The notes under the pieces are model-generated. The model was not told the origin of the DNA. It ran no database searches and saw nothing but the letters and a program-made list of their open reading frames with translations. A stretch of DNA of 64,000 bases, taken from positions 70,182,501 through 70,246,500 of the forward strand of contig OY720349.1 of NCBI GenBank assembly GCA_963082975.1. The letters are read 5' to 3'. The stretch's first letter is position 1. Every line of letters starts with the position of its first letter. The translations under genes and the position numbers were made by a program. Source of the stretch: Labia minor. Its lineage: Eukaryota > Arthropoda > Insecta > Dermaptera > Spongiphoridae. Below are positions 1 through 12,761 of this stretch, one piece after another.

Positions 1-110
1 AACCGGGACAATAGACCGTCCCGAAGACATTTTTGGGGACCCCGGGACAGAGCACCTAAAATCGGGACAATTCCAAACAACCGGGATGTTTAGTCACCCT
101 AGTTAAAGGC
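1..110. repeat. Fragment of a GC-richer dispersed repeat (probable transposon end)
   Basis: The first ~110 bases are full of CGGGACA-type motifs and stop abruptly at GTCACCCTAG, after which ordinary AT-rich DNA begins. A related stretch occurs near 35122-35156 (CGGGGACACTGGGACAGA). The edge resembles the end of a DNA transposon, possibly hAT. The rest lies outside the window, so the class is an inference. Confidence 0.4.
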
Positions 111-3100
111 CTAGAGCCTAATTATACCAATGTGTGTTTAATGTAAATTATTTGTTGGAAAAAATTAATTTAAAGAGAAATTATAATTAATATTTCATTT
201 TTTATTTAATATATTTTCACAACTAATGTAAGTTATATATCGAATATTAATTTTTCTTAATAAAGGAAATCACAAAAAAAATTTTTTTTTAGAATTATGG
301 ATGTTTAAAATAAGTAAGTTTGCTAGGTATTTTCCAAAAAATGAATTTCTTTTTTTTTATTTTTATCTATTATTTTGTTAATGACATTTTCTCTTTATAT
401 ATATATATATATATATATATATTTACGGAAAACATTGAATCGGAATTTAGGACATAGAAGGAAGAATTTATCGCGAAGTGAAATTGCACATCTTCCATTT
501 CCAACAACCAATGTCAAGATTACAAGCATAGAGATTTATTATTATTTTTTTCTTCAAAGTGAAAGTCCTCACGTTTGTTGGATTCATTCAGTGACAAATC
601 ATAGGATCATTTGATAATAGATATTACAATGACCTTTAAAATAATTTACATACTTATCTCGAAATATTGACAAAATAACAAAATAACAATTTCTTTTAAC
701 AACCCACATTTTTAATAAATAATCAACTGCTTCCTCTTTTTAGATTATTATTTTTAGAAAATCAAATGAATAAGTAAATATTTATTATTATATCTGTTAT
801 TTTAAATCGATATTATAAAAGACTATAAGAGATTTTAAATAGTACATTTTGTAAGAATATAAAATTTATAAATATATTAACAAGTCAATAATATAAGACA
901 AAGATAATTTAGCTGATAATTTCAAGATATGAAATTAAAAGTGTGAATCGTAGAAAAGATTGATATTTCAAAATAAGCGTTACATGCTCTTCTATCCTAC
1001 AGAAATAGTGCGAGTTAAATTATTCGTTGGAGAAGATTACGATATGCAGGATACTCTTTCGAACAAGGCGGATGAATGAGAAAGATTACCATAAAGGGTA
1101 TTCTTAGTTACCAAAAACAGACAGGATCAAACTGAAAGGAAGATCGAGAACAGGAAGACAAATCAGATACATATTAAAAAGGATGAAAGTGAATTCGAAT
1201 ACGAAATCCTTTCCGGGTGGTGAATTCACTGAACAGAAACAAGAAGATGGAGAAGATTTTTCTAACCAGGAATAGTTTGAAAAAGGATGAAAAATTTCAA
1301 ATTCGAAATTTCATTAAAGGCTGAAATGTTCTCAAATATGAACAAAATCACTCGAACAATTTTGTCAAATCTCCATAGATAACTAGGAAATACAAAATTA
1401 TTTAGTATTCCTATAATCTTGGTGGCAAATAATGTAATGATGAAGGTGATGGAGTTGGGAGAGAATGGATCTTTAATGGAGGTGGCTAAAATTAAGAACG
1501 TTTGGAAGAATGTTTCCTAGGCCCTCATTCGTAAATAAATTTATAATTTTGATTCTAGTTGACCTAATCTTAATTAGTGGTATTTTAAGTTAAGAAGACA
1601 ATTGATCTAATAAAAATTGCCTTCGATTACTTAGAAATAGAACTTACTTTGATAAGATGAATATTTATTAATATTGACTATCAAGATTTAAACATAATTT
1701 AGTCAATTACTGTTTTTAAAAAAAATATTGAAGTAATTTTATTGCTCAATCATAGTTAAGCAAAAAGAGGATCTATATATTGTAGATATTTAAAATATAG
1801 TACTTTTTATTACTTTTTAATCAAAAGATTGACACCTTTTCTTTTGTGATTATATTTTTATAAATAGAAATAAAATAGCTATCAATTTCTTTTAATGTAT
1901 ATGACAATAAACAAATTTTGTCATATTATATTTATTATTATTATTGTAATTAAATGTATCTAATTTCACACTTATTTTAAGTATATAATTTGACATTTGG
2001 TAATAACTTAAATAATGGGATTATACAATATAGCGATTTATATAATAAACTTTAATTACATTTTTTTTTTTTTTTTTGTAGAGTTTAATTATATAATTAT
2101 GTTGTCTGCTTGTGTTTAAATTGAAACCATCTTGGTCTCAGCGTTACTCTAGACTCATAAATGTGTCTTAAAAATAAACAAATTTAAAATTTTGAACTTG
2201 GTGTGAATTTTGAACTCACATCCTCAACTTAAGTAGCTGAGCAATAAACTACTGGACAATCAAGATAGATATATAATAAATAAATAAATTAATAAAAAGA
2301 AGAAACAAGTTTACCAAATTTAAGTAATTATTTGATATACATATAATATATATGATATAATCTCTAATTTATATATTTCTTAAAAAAAATTATATAATTA
2401 TAATATTATATTCATATTCTTCATATTCGCTGGTGTCTTTTAATTTAAATTAATATGATGAGAACAAAAAAAATTTAAATTTTAATTAAAACCAATTAAA
2501 CAGTGAACTAACAGTCTATATAGTTTTGTTATATTGAATCAATTAAATATTATTTCCACCATTTTTCACAAAAATAAAAAGTACTTTGTGAAAGGCGAAG
2601 ATTTATTCAATATATTCCTACATTTATAGAAATATAATTGTGGATTTATTTATTTATTTACCTATATGAATTCATTATTTATTAATTTATCATTTCGAAC
2701 TTCTCATCTTTGACTTCCTGTTACCATCGTTAATCCAACTTGCCCTAGCAATGAATTACTATATTTAGATATTTTTTAATTACTACCAGTCGCGTATTTA
2801 TTTATTATTATTATTTTTTTATTTAAATATAAAATTACAGTTCGCACATGCACATTTAAAACTGGATGTGTTCAAAAATACTTGAAGAGAAATTGCATGA
2901 GTAGTATAAAAAAAGCTTTCTAAATCATTTGCATTTTTATATTTACTATATTTGATGTGAGTTATAGTCAGTTATTTTGCATTTTTTATAAAAACAAAAA
3001 AAAATATACTTTTGTTTAATCTAATACGAGAGAAAACTAGAAAAGATAGAAATGAAATAAAATGAATAAAAATAAAATTATCTTCATTTTTTTTTCTTTA

Positions 3101-4300
3101 TAGTTTCTTTTATTTATTTTTCGATCAAATCATTTTCTTATTATGAATTTATTGTTTATACATAAATAAAATAATTATTTAAATCTTTTATTTGAAAATA
3201 TAATTTTAGACATAATTGCATTCCCCCTTTGCTCATATAATCGGTAATCTAAATCATTACGCCTAAAAAAATTTATTTGATGTTTGAATATTTACTTTAC
3301 TATCGAAAAAACTTTTTTTAATTGATTTGAAAATTTTTAATCTTATTTACAAATTGTTAAAACTAAAATATTATAATATTTTATAAAATTATTTTTCTAA
3401 TTTAATTTTTTATTTAAACTCAACACATCAAATTTTTACAAATAATGAAAACTAGATAAAATAGGTCTTTAAATGACAGAAATAACTTTTAATATATATT
3501 TATATATAATTTTAAAATAAATTTATAAAGAAAAATAATAAGATAATGTCTAAAAAAATAAACTAAACTCTAAATATATCATAAAAAAAAAAAAAAAAAA
3601 TTAAATAATCAAATCATTTTTTACTATAAAATCTATCTTATCAAATATTCATTATAAAATTATTTATATTTATTTTTGATATATATTTTCTTTTAAATAT
3701 AATAATTATAATAAAATTTATAATTTGGTAAAACAATAATTATTTAATTATTACAAAATCTTTTTATTTTTTTTTGTAAATAATATAACTTTTACTTTAT
3801 TTATATTTTTGATAAAAATAAATAAATAATGGGAAGTAAATTTTTATTCTCTATTGTTTATTAAATTATTTATTATTTTAAAATAAATGAATAATTCTCT
3901 TTATTTTAAATGTGTTAAAATGATTAATGATTGTCAGAAGGATTACTTCAGTGAATTTATATTTGATATATATATTTTTTTAATTTTTTAAAAATAATTA
4001 TTTTAAAAAAAAAAATTAAAATAATTATTATTAAAACAAAAAATAATCTAAGTTAATTCTAGTTGAGAACAAGTATTTTTTATATGTATTCGCAAAATAA
4101 ATAAATAATTATTTTTATTTTGAAAGGAAGTAAGTATATCATTTTCCTCATCGGAACTACTCTCCAATGTTGATATTTATATTCCGTCCGTAACGACTAT
4201 AATTATCAGAAATATCTTATATATATATATATATATATATATAAATCGATATCCTTTTAGAAAGAAAGTACACAGGATAATGAATTATTGTGAATAGAAA
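111..4300. other. AT-rich intergenic DNA with simple repeats
   Basis: No open frame here resembles a known protein. The stretch is A/T homopolymers and TA runs (about 397-422 and 4222-4243). A frame at 375-614 is mostly the translation of a TA microsatellite. A faint LINE-like remnant is listed separately at 1010-1530. Confidence 0.7.
1010..1530 (+). pseudogene. Possible LINE 3'-end remnant, heavily decayed
   Basis: Compositionally richer than its surroundings. Reading frames give short stretches such as KGRSRTGRQIRYILKRMK near 1138 and VAKIKNVWKNVS near 1480. These resemble the basic GRPR..RW..D and ..W+.. segments found after the reverse transcriptase in the LINE copies at 7550, 25780, 29600 and 63465. 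There is no continuous frame. I rate this as a weak similarity. Confidence 0.3.
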
Positions 4301-5340
4301 CTTATATTTATTTATGTGGACGCTACTGAACTTGAAAGTTCTTGGCCTGAGCATCTACATATAACATATATATTTACTAGATTATATTAATAAAAATTCT
4401 AGGATAAACATAAAAGAAAGTTCTATTTCAATTCAATGTTATAAAAAATCTGTTTTTTATATTTATTTGTATGTTAAAGAATAGTTATTAATTACTATTT
4501 GAAAAATTTGTGTTGTGCTTATTATTAAAAAAATAAAAAGTAAATTTTATAATTAGTAATATTTAAATCACGAATTAGTATTGGAAAAATTCATATATGT
4601 CTTTAGGCATTACTCCACAGGGACATTTAATAAGAATAATAACATTTTTTTTCCTTAATTTAAACTCGATTTTAAGTATTAGAATACAATTAATCGTAAC
4701 GACAAACATTTATTAAATATATATAAATATATTAAATATATATATAATATATATATATATATAAATATATATATCCTAAATATGTGTGTGTGTGTGTGTG
4801 TAAATTGAATTATAAAATAAGAAATTTAAATTTTATTTTAAATATTTTTAAAATATTATTTTACAATTGAATCATTATATTTCTTTAATTTTACAAATAT
4901 ATCCATGGATCTACATATTTATCATAGAGCATAAGTAAGATATATTTTTAAGGGAATTGAGGTAAACTCCTAATTTTTAATTACACATTTACATATATGC
5001 ATCATTCATTTAAAATTGATTCTTAAAATAATTCTATTCTATTTAGTTGAAAATAATAAAAATTTAATTAATAAATAAAATAGAAAAAACAATTAACTTA
5101 CAAATAAATAAATCGATTAAATAAATATAAGGGACAAGAATAATAAATAAATTATATGTGATTATAATTACCGTATTGAAAGCCATGACTACAAAATTGC
5201 AAAATCCAATTGGCAGTTGCTAAGTCGCTGCGTGTTCGATCTTCTACCAACCAACACACTTAGGTGAGTTCCATATCACTTCCTGAATAGGAGTCCAAAC
5301 ACCATCCACCTTCAATATGCAACTAATATCTAAAAAAAAC
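4300..5340. other. AT-rich intergenic DNA; tiny LINE tail and microsatellites
   Basis: 4311-4350 on the minus strand matches the last bases of the LINE copies at 5790 and 7560 (the AAGAACTTTC segment). 4724-4767 is a TA-rich run and 4785-4801 a (GT)8 run. Nothing else recognisable. Confidence 0.5.
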
Positions 5341-5590
5341 TACCGGCCCGGCCGGCTATGTATGCGTTTTATATAGACTCTGTCGTGTCTGGCTTGGTGG
5401 GGTCCTCAGTAGCCAATCGGCAACCTGGGAGACGGTACCAGCAGATGGAGAGAAAGTAGGTGAGGTGGCGGAGTGCTCAGGTCTTCAGCCAGTCTTCAGC
5501 GACCTAGACAACCTAAGATGACCCCCTGCCTGGTCACTCACTCTCCCTGCGACCCACCTCACGGCCTTGGTACATCTTAAATACTTCGGT
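5340..5590. other. GC-rich island, unknown
   Basis: About 250 bases markedly richer in GC than the flanks, starting at a CCGGCCCGGCCGGC run. They contain partly complementary purine-rich (GTAGGTGAGGTGGCGGAG) and pyrimidine-rich (CACTCACTCTCCCTG) segments. No long open frame and no match I recognise. It could be an unrecognised repeat, an exon fragment or a promoter; the sequence does not decide. Confidence 0.4.
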
Positions 5591-5789
5591 CATCCCACAT
5601 TCGATTTCTAAACAATTAAAATACCTGCCTAATATTGTGTCATAAGAAAGAAAAATTGGATGGTAAAACTTAATGTAGATAGGCGCTATCTACACAAAAC
5701 TGTCATTAGTAGACTATTTAGAAGAGAAAATAAGAATAATACAAGGTAGATTTTATACTAGAACCTACAATCTTTCTATCTCTTTGGCT

Positions 5790-5890
5790 TTACGGAACTC
5801 GAAAGTTCTTGGCCGCAGCAACCACATTTCTCCAAGTGCCCTCCATCCAACTCCTACCCTCTCCCAACTCTCTAACGTCCCTTCCTACTA
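5790..5890 (-). pseudogene. LINE C-terminal/3' fragment
   Basis: On the minus strand this reads RDVRELGEGRSWMEGTWRN followed by VVAAAKNFRVP, the same end found at 7560-7600 (TWRNVVIAAKNFRV). It is the conserved carboxy-terminal tail of a non-LTR retrotransposon polyprotein, truncated at the 5' side as usual for LINE copies. Confidence 0.55.
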
Positions 5891-7319
5891 CTTACATCTA
5901 CTAAAACCTACAAAAATCATAAAAAAAAAGGTTAATTATTTTATGAAAAAATAAATCAAAATTTCAGATGTTCAACATATTCCTTCCATTTAATAAAAAA
6001 TATTTCAACAAGCCTATTGAATATTAAAATATATCATAATTTAAAATGAAATACTGATTATAAATATAATGTGTGCACAGAGAGTGTGCTTTAATTGATT
6101 TTATAAAAAATAAAATAAATTTTTGTATTTAAAATTTTTTTTTTTTTATAAATGATTTTAATTTTTTTATTAATACACAAAATATAGAAGTTGAGAGACG
6201 TGCTAAAAGGACCGATTACAAAAAAAAAAAATAGACATATAAAACAAAATTGTTAATAATTTGAATTATTATAAGTTATATTCAGCCCTTTTGCTATGTC
6301 AAAAGGAAATATGAATAAATATATACGTAAATAGTATGTGATGTTCTGATTATGATGGAGGAGATGCCACTCAGAAGCCAAAGTGGCGATTAACTCCACT
6401 AACATAAGTATAAAGAAACAAACTGAGGAGAAAATGAAGCCCAAAGTGTTCACAGTTGGTATTAAATTCAGGGTTATTGATTACAAAAAAATGTATATTG
6501 CATTGCAATATTAAGATTATCAATTTCATTATTCACTTCATATGTTGCTGATTACATTACATTACATTACATTACTAGCAAAATTTTAAAAAATTGAGTC
6601 GATTTGGCTTCTGAGTGGCATATACATATATGTATGTATATTTAACATATATTATATACACATATTTGTAAATGATGTATGTAATGAAAGTCCAAACGTT
6701 TTGATGATGGAAAGATACAATTAACTATTATAAATATATTATTATAAGTGCGTAAAACAATACTTCATATTTTTAAAATATATTTTATTTCAAATTATTT
6801 TGATGCTTATAATGCATTATAACAAAGAAAGACTCGAAGTAGACGCGTATAATTAAAGATTTATACTACTAATCCGTGGCGATTTCTGTTTGTTTTCAAA
6901 CTAAGATAGCAATGTTGAAATATTGAAATTTAAATATTATACATATTTTATTCATTATTATGCTATTATAGTTCAAAGTTTAATTCAATTTTTAAATTCC
7001 AATTAAATTTATAAAAAATGAAAATCATATATTTTGCCATGAATGTTTAATCTTTTTTAAGTACACATATAATATAAAGTCAATTATCAAGGAGAGTTTA
7101 TTCTCTGGTATTGATTATAAATTTATTATAGTGAATAATTAAATTATCTTAACCGATTGTTCTTATGTGGACAATATATACAAAAAAATAATATAATATA
7201 TAAGTATATTCCCTCATTGTCAGTATTATTATCATTAAATCTAAATTTTTAAATTGTATTTATTTACTATTGAATATTTAAATAAAGATACATAAATATC
7301 AATTCATATTTATCTTATA
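5890..7319. other. AT-rich intergenic DNA with an inverted repeat and a pentanucleotide repeat
   Basis: No coding signal. A 19-bp perfect inverted repeat (ATGCCACTCAGAAGCCAAA) occurs at 6364-6382 and 6603-6621. Between the arms is a short (ATTAC)5 tract near 6551-6575. Confidence 0.6.
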
Positions 7320-8398
7320 CTAGCTGCTCAGAGCTCCTTCGTCGCTCTTCACATCTAGACGGGGGCTCCGCCCCCTGTACCCCCGAGTGGTACATAGTAT
7401 TTGGTTGAAAGTAGTAAAAGGTTTTCATCCATTTTGTTTCAAACAATGTATAACATAAAACATTAATTTCTTATTGTGTGATTATTTAAAATATATTTTA
7501 ATTTATTTAGTAAATTAATTATATATATTATATTATTGAATATGTTATATCTATCTACTCGAAAGTTCTTGGCAGCTATAACCACATTTCTCCAAGTGTC
7601 CTTATCCTGAGCCTCTGTTCCATATCTCTCGTACGTCATTCCCTCATCTTTCTTTGGCCCATAAATGCTGGGGAGAATCCTATTCTCAAATACTCTGAAT
7701 CCACTCTCATCTCCTAAGATCATAGACCATGTCTCACACTCATATAATACAACAGACAAAATAATTGTTTTATATATTTTAATTTTCATTCCCTTTTATA
7801 ATAATTTTGATGAGATAAGCCTCTTTACTGCATGATAACAGGCGTTTCCCGATTGCAACTTCGATTTAAATTCTTCTCAAATATTATTATCCTTCGTGAT
7901 TACATTCAATTTTTCTACATATTCAAATTCTACATTTTGTTTGTTAATACTGCTCCTGTTTGTTTCTAAATATATTTATTTATAAAACTAAAGATAAATT
8001 AACAATATATACATTCATTAATAGTATTAATTTAAATTAATGGATTTATTTGATTTTTTATTATTAAGTTCATTTATTAATTTTTTTAGATCATAGTTAA
8101 TTCCCTCCCTTAAAATAAAAGAAGTATTCAAATATAGAAAGAATAAATACAAAATAAAATTTAAGTTAAATATGATTTAAATATTTTATTATATTAATTA
8201 AAATGAGAACTTTTTTAGAATAAATTATTTAATTGAAATGATATTTGAATATTAGAATTTAAAATAAAAAGTGAAATATTATAATAATTCTTTGATTGGG
8301 AATTTCTTTTTTGTTTGTTTCTATGATAGCAAAAAAGTAAACAAATTACATACATACATACATACATACATACAAACACTCTCCTTTATATATATAGA
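7320..8398 (-). mobile_element. Helitron, non-autonomous, carrying LINE sequence
   Basis: Read on the minus strand the element starts with TC (TCTATATATATAAAGG at 8398) and ends in CTAG at 7320. Just before that end is a degenerate hairpin (GAGCGACGAAGGAGCTC) and a GC-rich tail GGGGGCGGAGCCCCC. The flanks are A before TC and T after CTAG, the classic Helitron A|T target with no duplication. The body holds a (TATG)n tract (8344-8373), a segment shared with the Helitrons at 47129 and 61954 (8110-8310) and LINE coding sequence (7463-7990). There is no Rep/helicase, so it depends on another source. Confidence 0.75.
7463..7990 (-). pseudogene. Non-LTR retrotransposon polyprotein, C-terminal fragment
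   Basis: The open frame 7463-7789 (108 codons) reads KIKIYKTIILSVVLYECETW, then LGDESGFRVFENRILPSIYG and TWRNVVIAAKNFRV. This is the region just after the reverse transcriptase palm in many arthropod LINEs (YKT..P..LYGCETW ... RVFE..IL..IYGP). It continues upstream in broken frames to about 7990 (the part reading SGNACYHAVKRLISS). It lacks the endonuclease and the catalytic YADD box. It lies inside Helitron ends, in the same orientation as the Helitron. The LINE clade is not certain. Confidence 0.65.
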
Positions 8399-8980
8399 TT
8401 TAAATAATTAATTATTTAACACATACACATACATATACAATATGTCATTAAATACCCTTAAAAGTCCAATTTTTACTTTATAAACCAGAAAGTCTTGAAC
8501 TATAATTTAAAAGGAGTTTCTTTTTACCATTATCATTTTATACCGTTAAATAATTAAATTAATGTTTAAAAATCGAAGAAATATTTAGCAGTAAATTTTG
8601 ACCTGAATTCTGAGTAAGCCATACATAGATCGTTTTATTGTTTAGGAAATTTATAATCTTTACGGAATATACATATTTGTTAATTGTCCTTCATTATTTA
8701 TTAAAGAAAATTTTAAAAAATAAATAATAAATTTACTAAATTTGATTTTTCTATTTGAAAATAATTAATTCAATCCATGTTTTACTGTTATATTAGCTAA
8801 TATCATATAATTTACTTTACATTAAATTATTGAACAAATTAAAATAAATAAATATATATATATATATATATAATTATATACTTGAGCAAGCATAAAATTG
8901 AAGATAATACTTTCAAATTATAATCTTAAAGTAATCATTTTTTTTTATATTCCAGGTTTTCACTTTTTTTACCATTTTTT
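8399..8980. other. AT-rich spacer
   Basis: No feature beyond TA runs (about 8853-8872). A short frame at 8898-9092 runs into the adjacent repeat and is not a gene. Confidence 0.6.
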
Positions 8981-9635
8981 ACCGACCGACGATAGTAAGG
9001 GAGGTATTGTTTTCACACCAAATTTCACATGTGGAGATTTTTACATATCTCCACGAATCATGCATTTTCTTAACAGAAAAAAGTATTTTTAGCATGATGT
9101 CTGTCCGTCCGTCTGTCCGTCTGTCCGTCCGTATAGATGTGTACAGCCTGAACGGCTTAACGGATTTTGATGAAATTTGGTATATTTACTTAATGCATCA
9201 GTGGGATGAATTGATCAACTTTTGGTGCAAATCCGGTAACCGGAAGTGGTAGTATTAGCGATCGACGATAAGAAGGGAAGGGTTATTTTCGCACCAAATT
9301 TCACATAAGGAGATTTTTTTACATATCACCACGAATGTATTGGTTTTATCCTCGGGAAAAATCATCTTCATTATGTTTTTCTTAATTTAAAATTATATGA
9401 CGACACCCAGCCCTTCATGACGTCACAGCCTCGGGTAACGCCGGCACCGACGGCTACTTCAGCTATATATTATAAATAAAATAAAATTAAAAATATTTAT
9501 GTTATATCCATATCTGTTTTTTATTGCATTAATAGTTATTAGATATTAAAATTATTTGAAATTGTTTCTGTAGCTGGAAATTAATTTATTTCAAACCGTC
9601 GGTCGGTTCGGACCTGGCCACAGGTCAACTTATTT
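8981..9635 (+). mobile_element. Family B repeat, copy B1 (Helentron/HINE-like, non-autonomous)
   Basis: Begins ACCGACCGACGATAGTAAGG directly after a T-run and ends ...CGTCGGTCGGT, then the hairpin GACCTGGCCACAGGTC, then AACTTATTT. The 11-bp start motif ACCGACCGACG reappears inverted at about 9597-9607, upstream of the 3' hairpin. Inside are a (GTCC/GTCT)n tract (about 9098-9130) and a second, imperfect copy of the element's own 5' end (about 9259-9345). There is no coding capacity; frames across it are incidental. Confidence 0.75.
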
Positions 9636-12600
9636 ATATTTTATTCTGTGTTTCATTAATGAAATTTATTCTGGAATTCTGTAAATATTTAAAATTTGTA
9701 TTGATTTTGATGATAATTGTATTGTAACTCACTCATTAAAATCCAAAGATATTATATCGCCAAACTTAACAGTAACAACACAGAAATTTAATTTACAAAA
9801 ATTCCATTTACTCAATTACGGTTGATCGCTCCGTTTTGATGAAAGAATACGTCATTCACTTCAATGTTTTCTAAAGAACGTAGTTTACATTGGATCATTA
9901 AAACTTCCCCACTTTGATAATGCATTTTAATAATTAATAAATGTTGTTCGAGCGAATAAAGTGTCACTTTGTAAATAGCGCAATTCTGCTACATTGCATT
10001 TACCATATATGGTCGCTTTACCTTAAATTAAATGAAAAGATTATTAAAATATTGTTTTTGTACATAATATAAGATAAATATTCCGAACACATTAACCAGC
10101 AATGTAAATTTAAAGTAAAAAATTTATTTTGTTATATGAATAAAAATTTTTAAAATAGTTTATAGTTTTAGAATAAGTTTTTTCATATTTCATTTATACA
10201 AATTAGATTTTTTTTTTTTTTTTTTTGTAATTTCTAAATATCTCTCTAGAACATAAGTAAAATAAATTATTAAACCGATGCACATTCTATTTTAATAGTT
10301 ATTGTTTTATTGGTGGGTTAATAACAAAAAAATTAACTCTTTCAAGCCTAATAATAAATGATTGTGTGGTCCAGTTTCGGTGAATCTACAATCTAATTAA
10401 TTTTATGATTAAGCCAATTTATGGCACTAGATAGGTACTTGGAGAGTGGCTTTCAACATTGGCAAGATAATGGAAATTGATAATTCAATAAGGAGCAGAT
10501 AATAATAACAGTTCAATGGAATGGATAACGAGAGAATCAACTCCCTTGCAATCTGTAACTAATTAAATAGAATGAATGCATGAATTTACCTTCCTTGGCA
10601 CTCTAATCGCTATGATTTAATCAATATTTGAAAATTCCATCTCAATTGTCGTTAATTACCAAAATGCTGATTACTCTTTCTGACATTATTTTTTTAAGGG
10701 AAAGTGCATTGGAAGTAAAATAATTTATTATTCTTATTATTATTATTTTGTCCATTTAATCTGATATCAAGATGATTTATTTTAGATAATTCTATGGCAT
10801 CTTAATTATTATTTTCATTCGTGGATATTTAGATTTTTATAATTTATGATAATTTATTGTATGTATTATATAAGAATCTTTTAAAGATAACCTTCACGTT
10901 TTAATTATTAGTAAATAATTAGAGGTTATTTTTATTATTACTATATTTTAACTTTGGCAATTCTTTGTTTATTCTAAATTTTTAGCATGTTTCGTTTAGT
11001 AGATTTTCAGTTTTTTTGGAATGTATTGCGATTATAATAAAATAACGAATTTGAAATTTTAATATTTAAGTTTTCGGAGAAAATTAAATAATTTATAGTA
11101 ATAATTTTAATTTTATACTCTTGTGGTTAAATATCTATCTTAAAAAAATATTTATAATGATGTATTTAAAATGCAAAAGAGTGGAAAAATTGGGAAGTAC
11201 TGGAGAATGAGTGTACAAAGCTCATCAAAATAACAAAAAATGATATAATATTTATTATAATAATATATAGCAAATAGATAGAAATGTAATCTGCCAATAT
11301 AGACTGATAATAAAGAGTGTTAAACCAGGTGGTCTGGTCTCCGTGGCTAGAATCGGTGAGAAAAGTTTAGAAAATAAACTTATTTGAAGACGACCACAGG
11401 AGGAAGTAATAGAAGAAAATAGTTCGTTTTTGTAATAAAATTGATGATATTATGATATTATAGATATAATAGCGAGATTATTGCTTATGAAATGCATTGA
11501 TCCCTTCTAAATTATCATAAATACATTCAGACTTTCTACATTTATCGATTACTAAATGTAAACTCTTTTAATCTTAAATCATTTCACAATTTATAAAAAC
11601 ATTTTATATAAAATAATAAGATAAATTTAAAAAAAAATAAAATGTTATTTACTTATCTGCCTATAAATATGGTAAATTTTGTATGTATAAACATATATTT
11701 ATTTATTTATTTATTTATTATATTATTTATATGTGTTTTTATTTTTTTTTTTTAACTTTAAAACATCATCACTTTATTATAGCAAATAAACGTCAATTAG
11801 TTATTACGATATTGTTGAAATAATATTTCTCAAAAAAAGTACATGTTTTAATTTATGAAATCATCTTATGTTGAAAAAAGAAATTTGTAAACTTCTTTCA
11901 CGCTAAGAATTCATTATTTTTATAATTATATTGTATTAAAAGTAAAAATGAGTTAAACTAAGAGAAAAACTTTACCAGATTTTGAATAAAATCACATGCC
12001 GAATGCAATTCAAAAGAATAAAGCATTAATTTTTTATGACGAAGATAATATAATTGAGAAAACTAAATATAACTAAATCTTTTAATTTAAACATTTGAAA
12101 TTTATCAATAATAAACAAATTATAAAAAGATAATGTCTATCCCCAATAGTATATAATAATTGATAATATTGTTATGGCATCTTATAATATTTCATCAATT
12201 TAATTAAATTGAATAATTTGATTAAATCATTCCAATGATGAATTTAATAAATTTAATATAATAGTAATGATTCCTCAAGAGAGAGATGACAGTTATATAT
12301 TATAAATTGATTGATAAAATGATAAACAAACAAACAAACAAGATGATTGGAAAAAATCCTTTTAAAATATATTAATATCAACCTCTTCACGGAGAAGACT
12401 CAACTTTTTGACAGTCGACAAGTAAAAGTAAAGTGGCATTTATTTATTCATTTAATTGAATAAATAGATATTCCAATTGTGTGCTATTGTTCTGATACAA
12501 CACAAGGTCATGTCACGATTAGTGGATTCATTTTATCAACCATACCTAATAAAGATAATGGCTGGATTCAGGTCACTGAGTTGCTCAGTCTCCTTTCATA

Positions 12601-12761
12601 CATATTTTAGTAGTATTATCTTTTTTCTTGTTATATTTTTATTAAAATTAAGCAATAGGATTTTAAATAAATATTTTTCAGGAAATCTAATCTAAGTAGT
12701 TTTATAATAGAAGAAATTATAGGTATTATGATTTACTTAAATAAAATAAAGTTTCGCTTTT
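9636..12761. other. Intergenic DNA with more complex non-repetitive blocks
   Basis: Mostly AT-rich. 9720-10015 and 10360-10690 are more complex than the surroundings and do not recur in the window. The second contains several homeodomain-type words (CTAATTAA, TTAATTAC, TTTATGGC). I see no coding frame. An ORF at 12477-12695 has no recognisable similarity. Confidence 0.4.

Noticed and set aside
375-614. 79-codon open frame
   Set aside because: Its N-terminal part is the translation of a TA microsatellite (repeated YI) and the rest matches nothing recognisable.
6364-6621. A MITE bounded by the 19-bp inverted repeat
   Set aside because: No target duplication, no second copy, and the flanks are not alike; the pair may be coincidental or a remnant.
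8344-8373. CRISPR-like array from the regular ACAT spacing
   Set aside because: It is a simple tetranucleotide microsatellite without spacers, in a eukaryotic Helitron.
8898-9252. Two overlapping frames in and before family B
   Set aside because: Incidental readings of a non-coding repeat; other copies break them.
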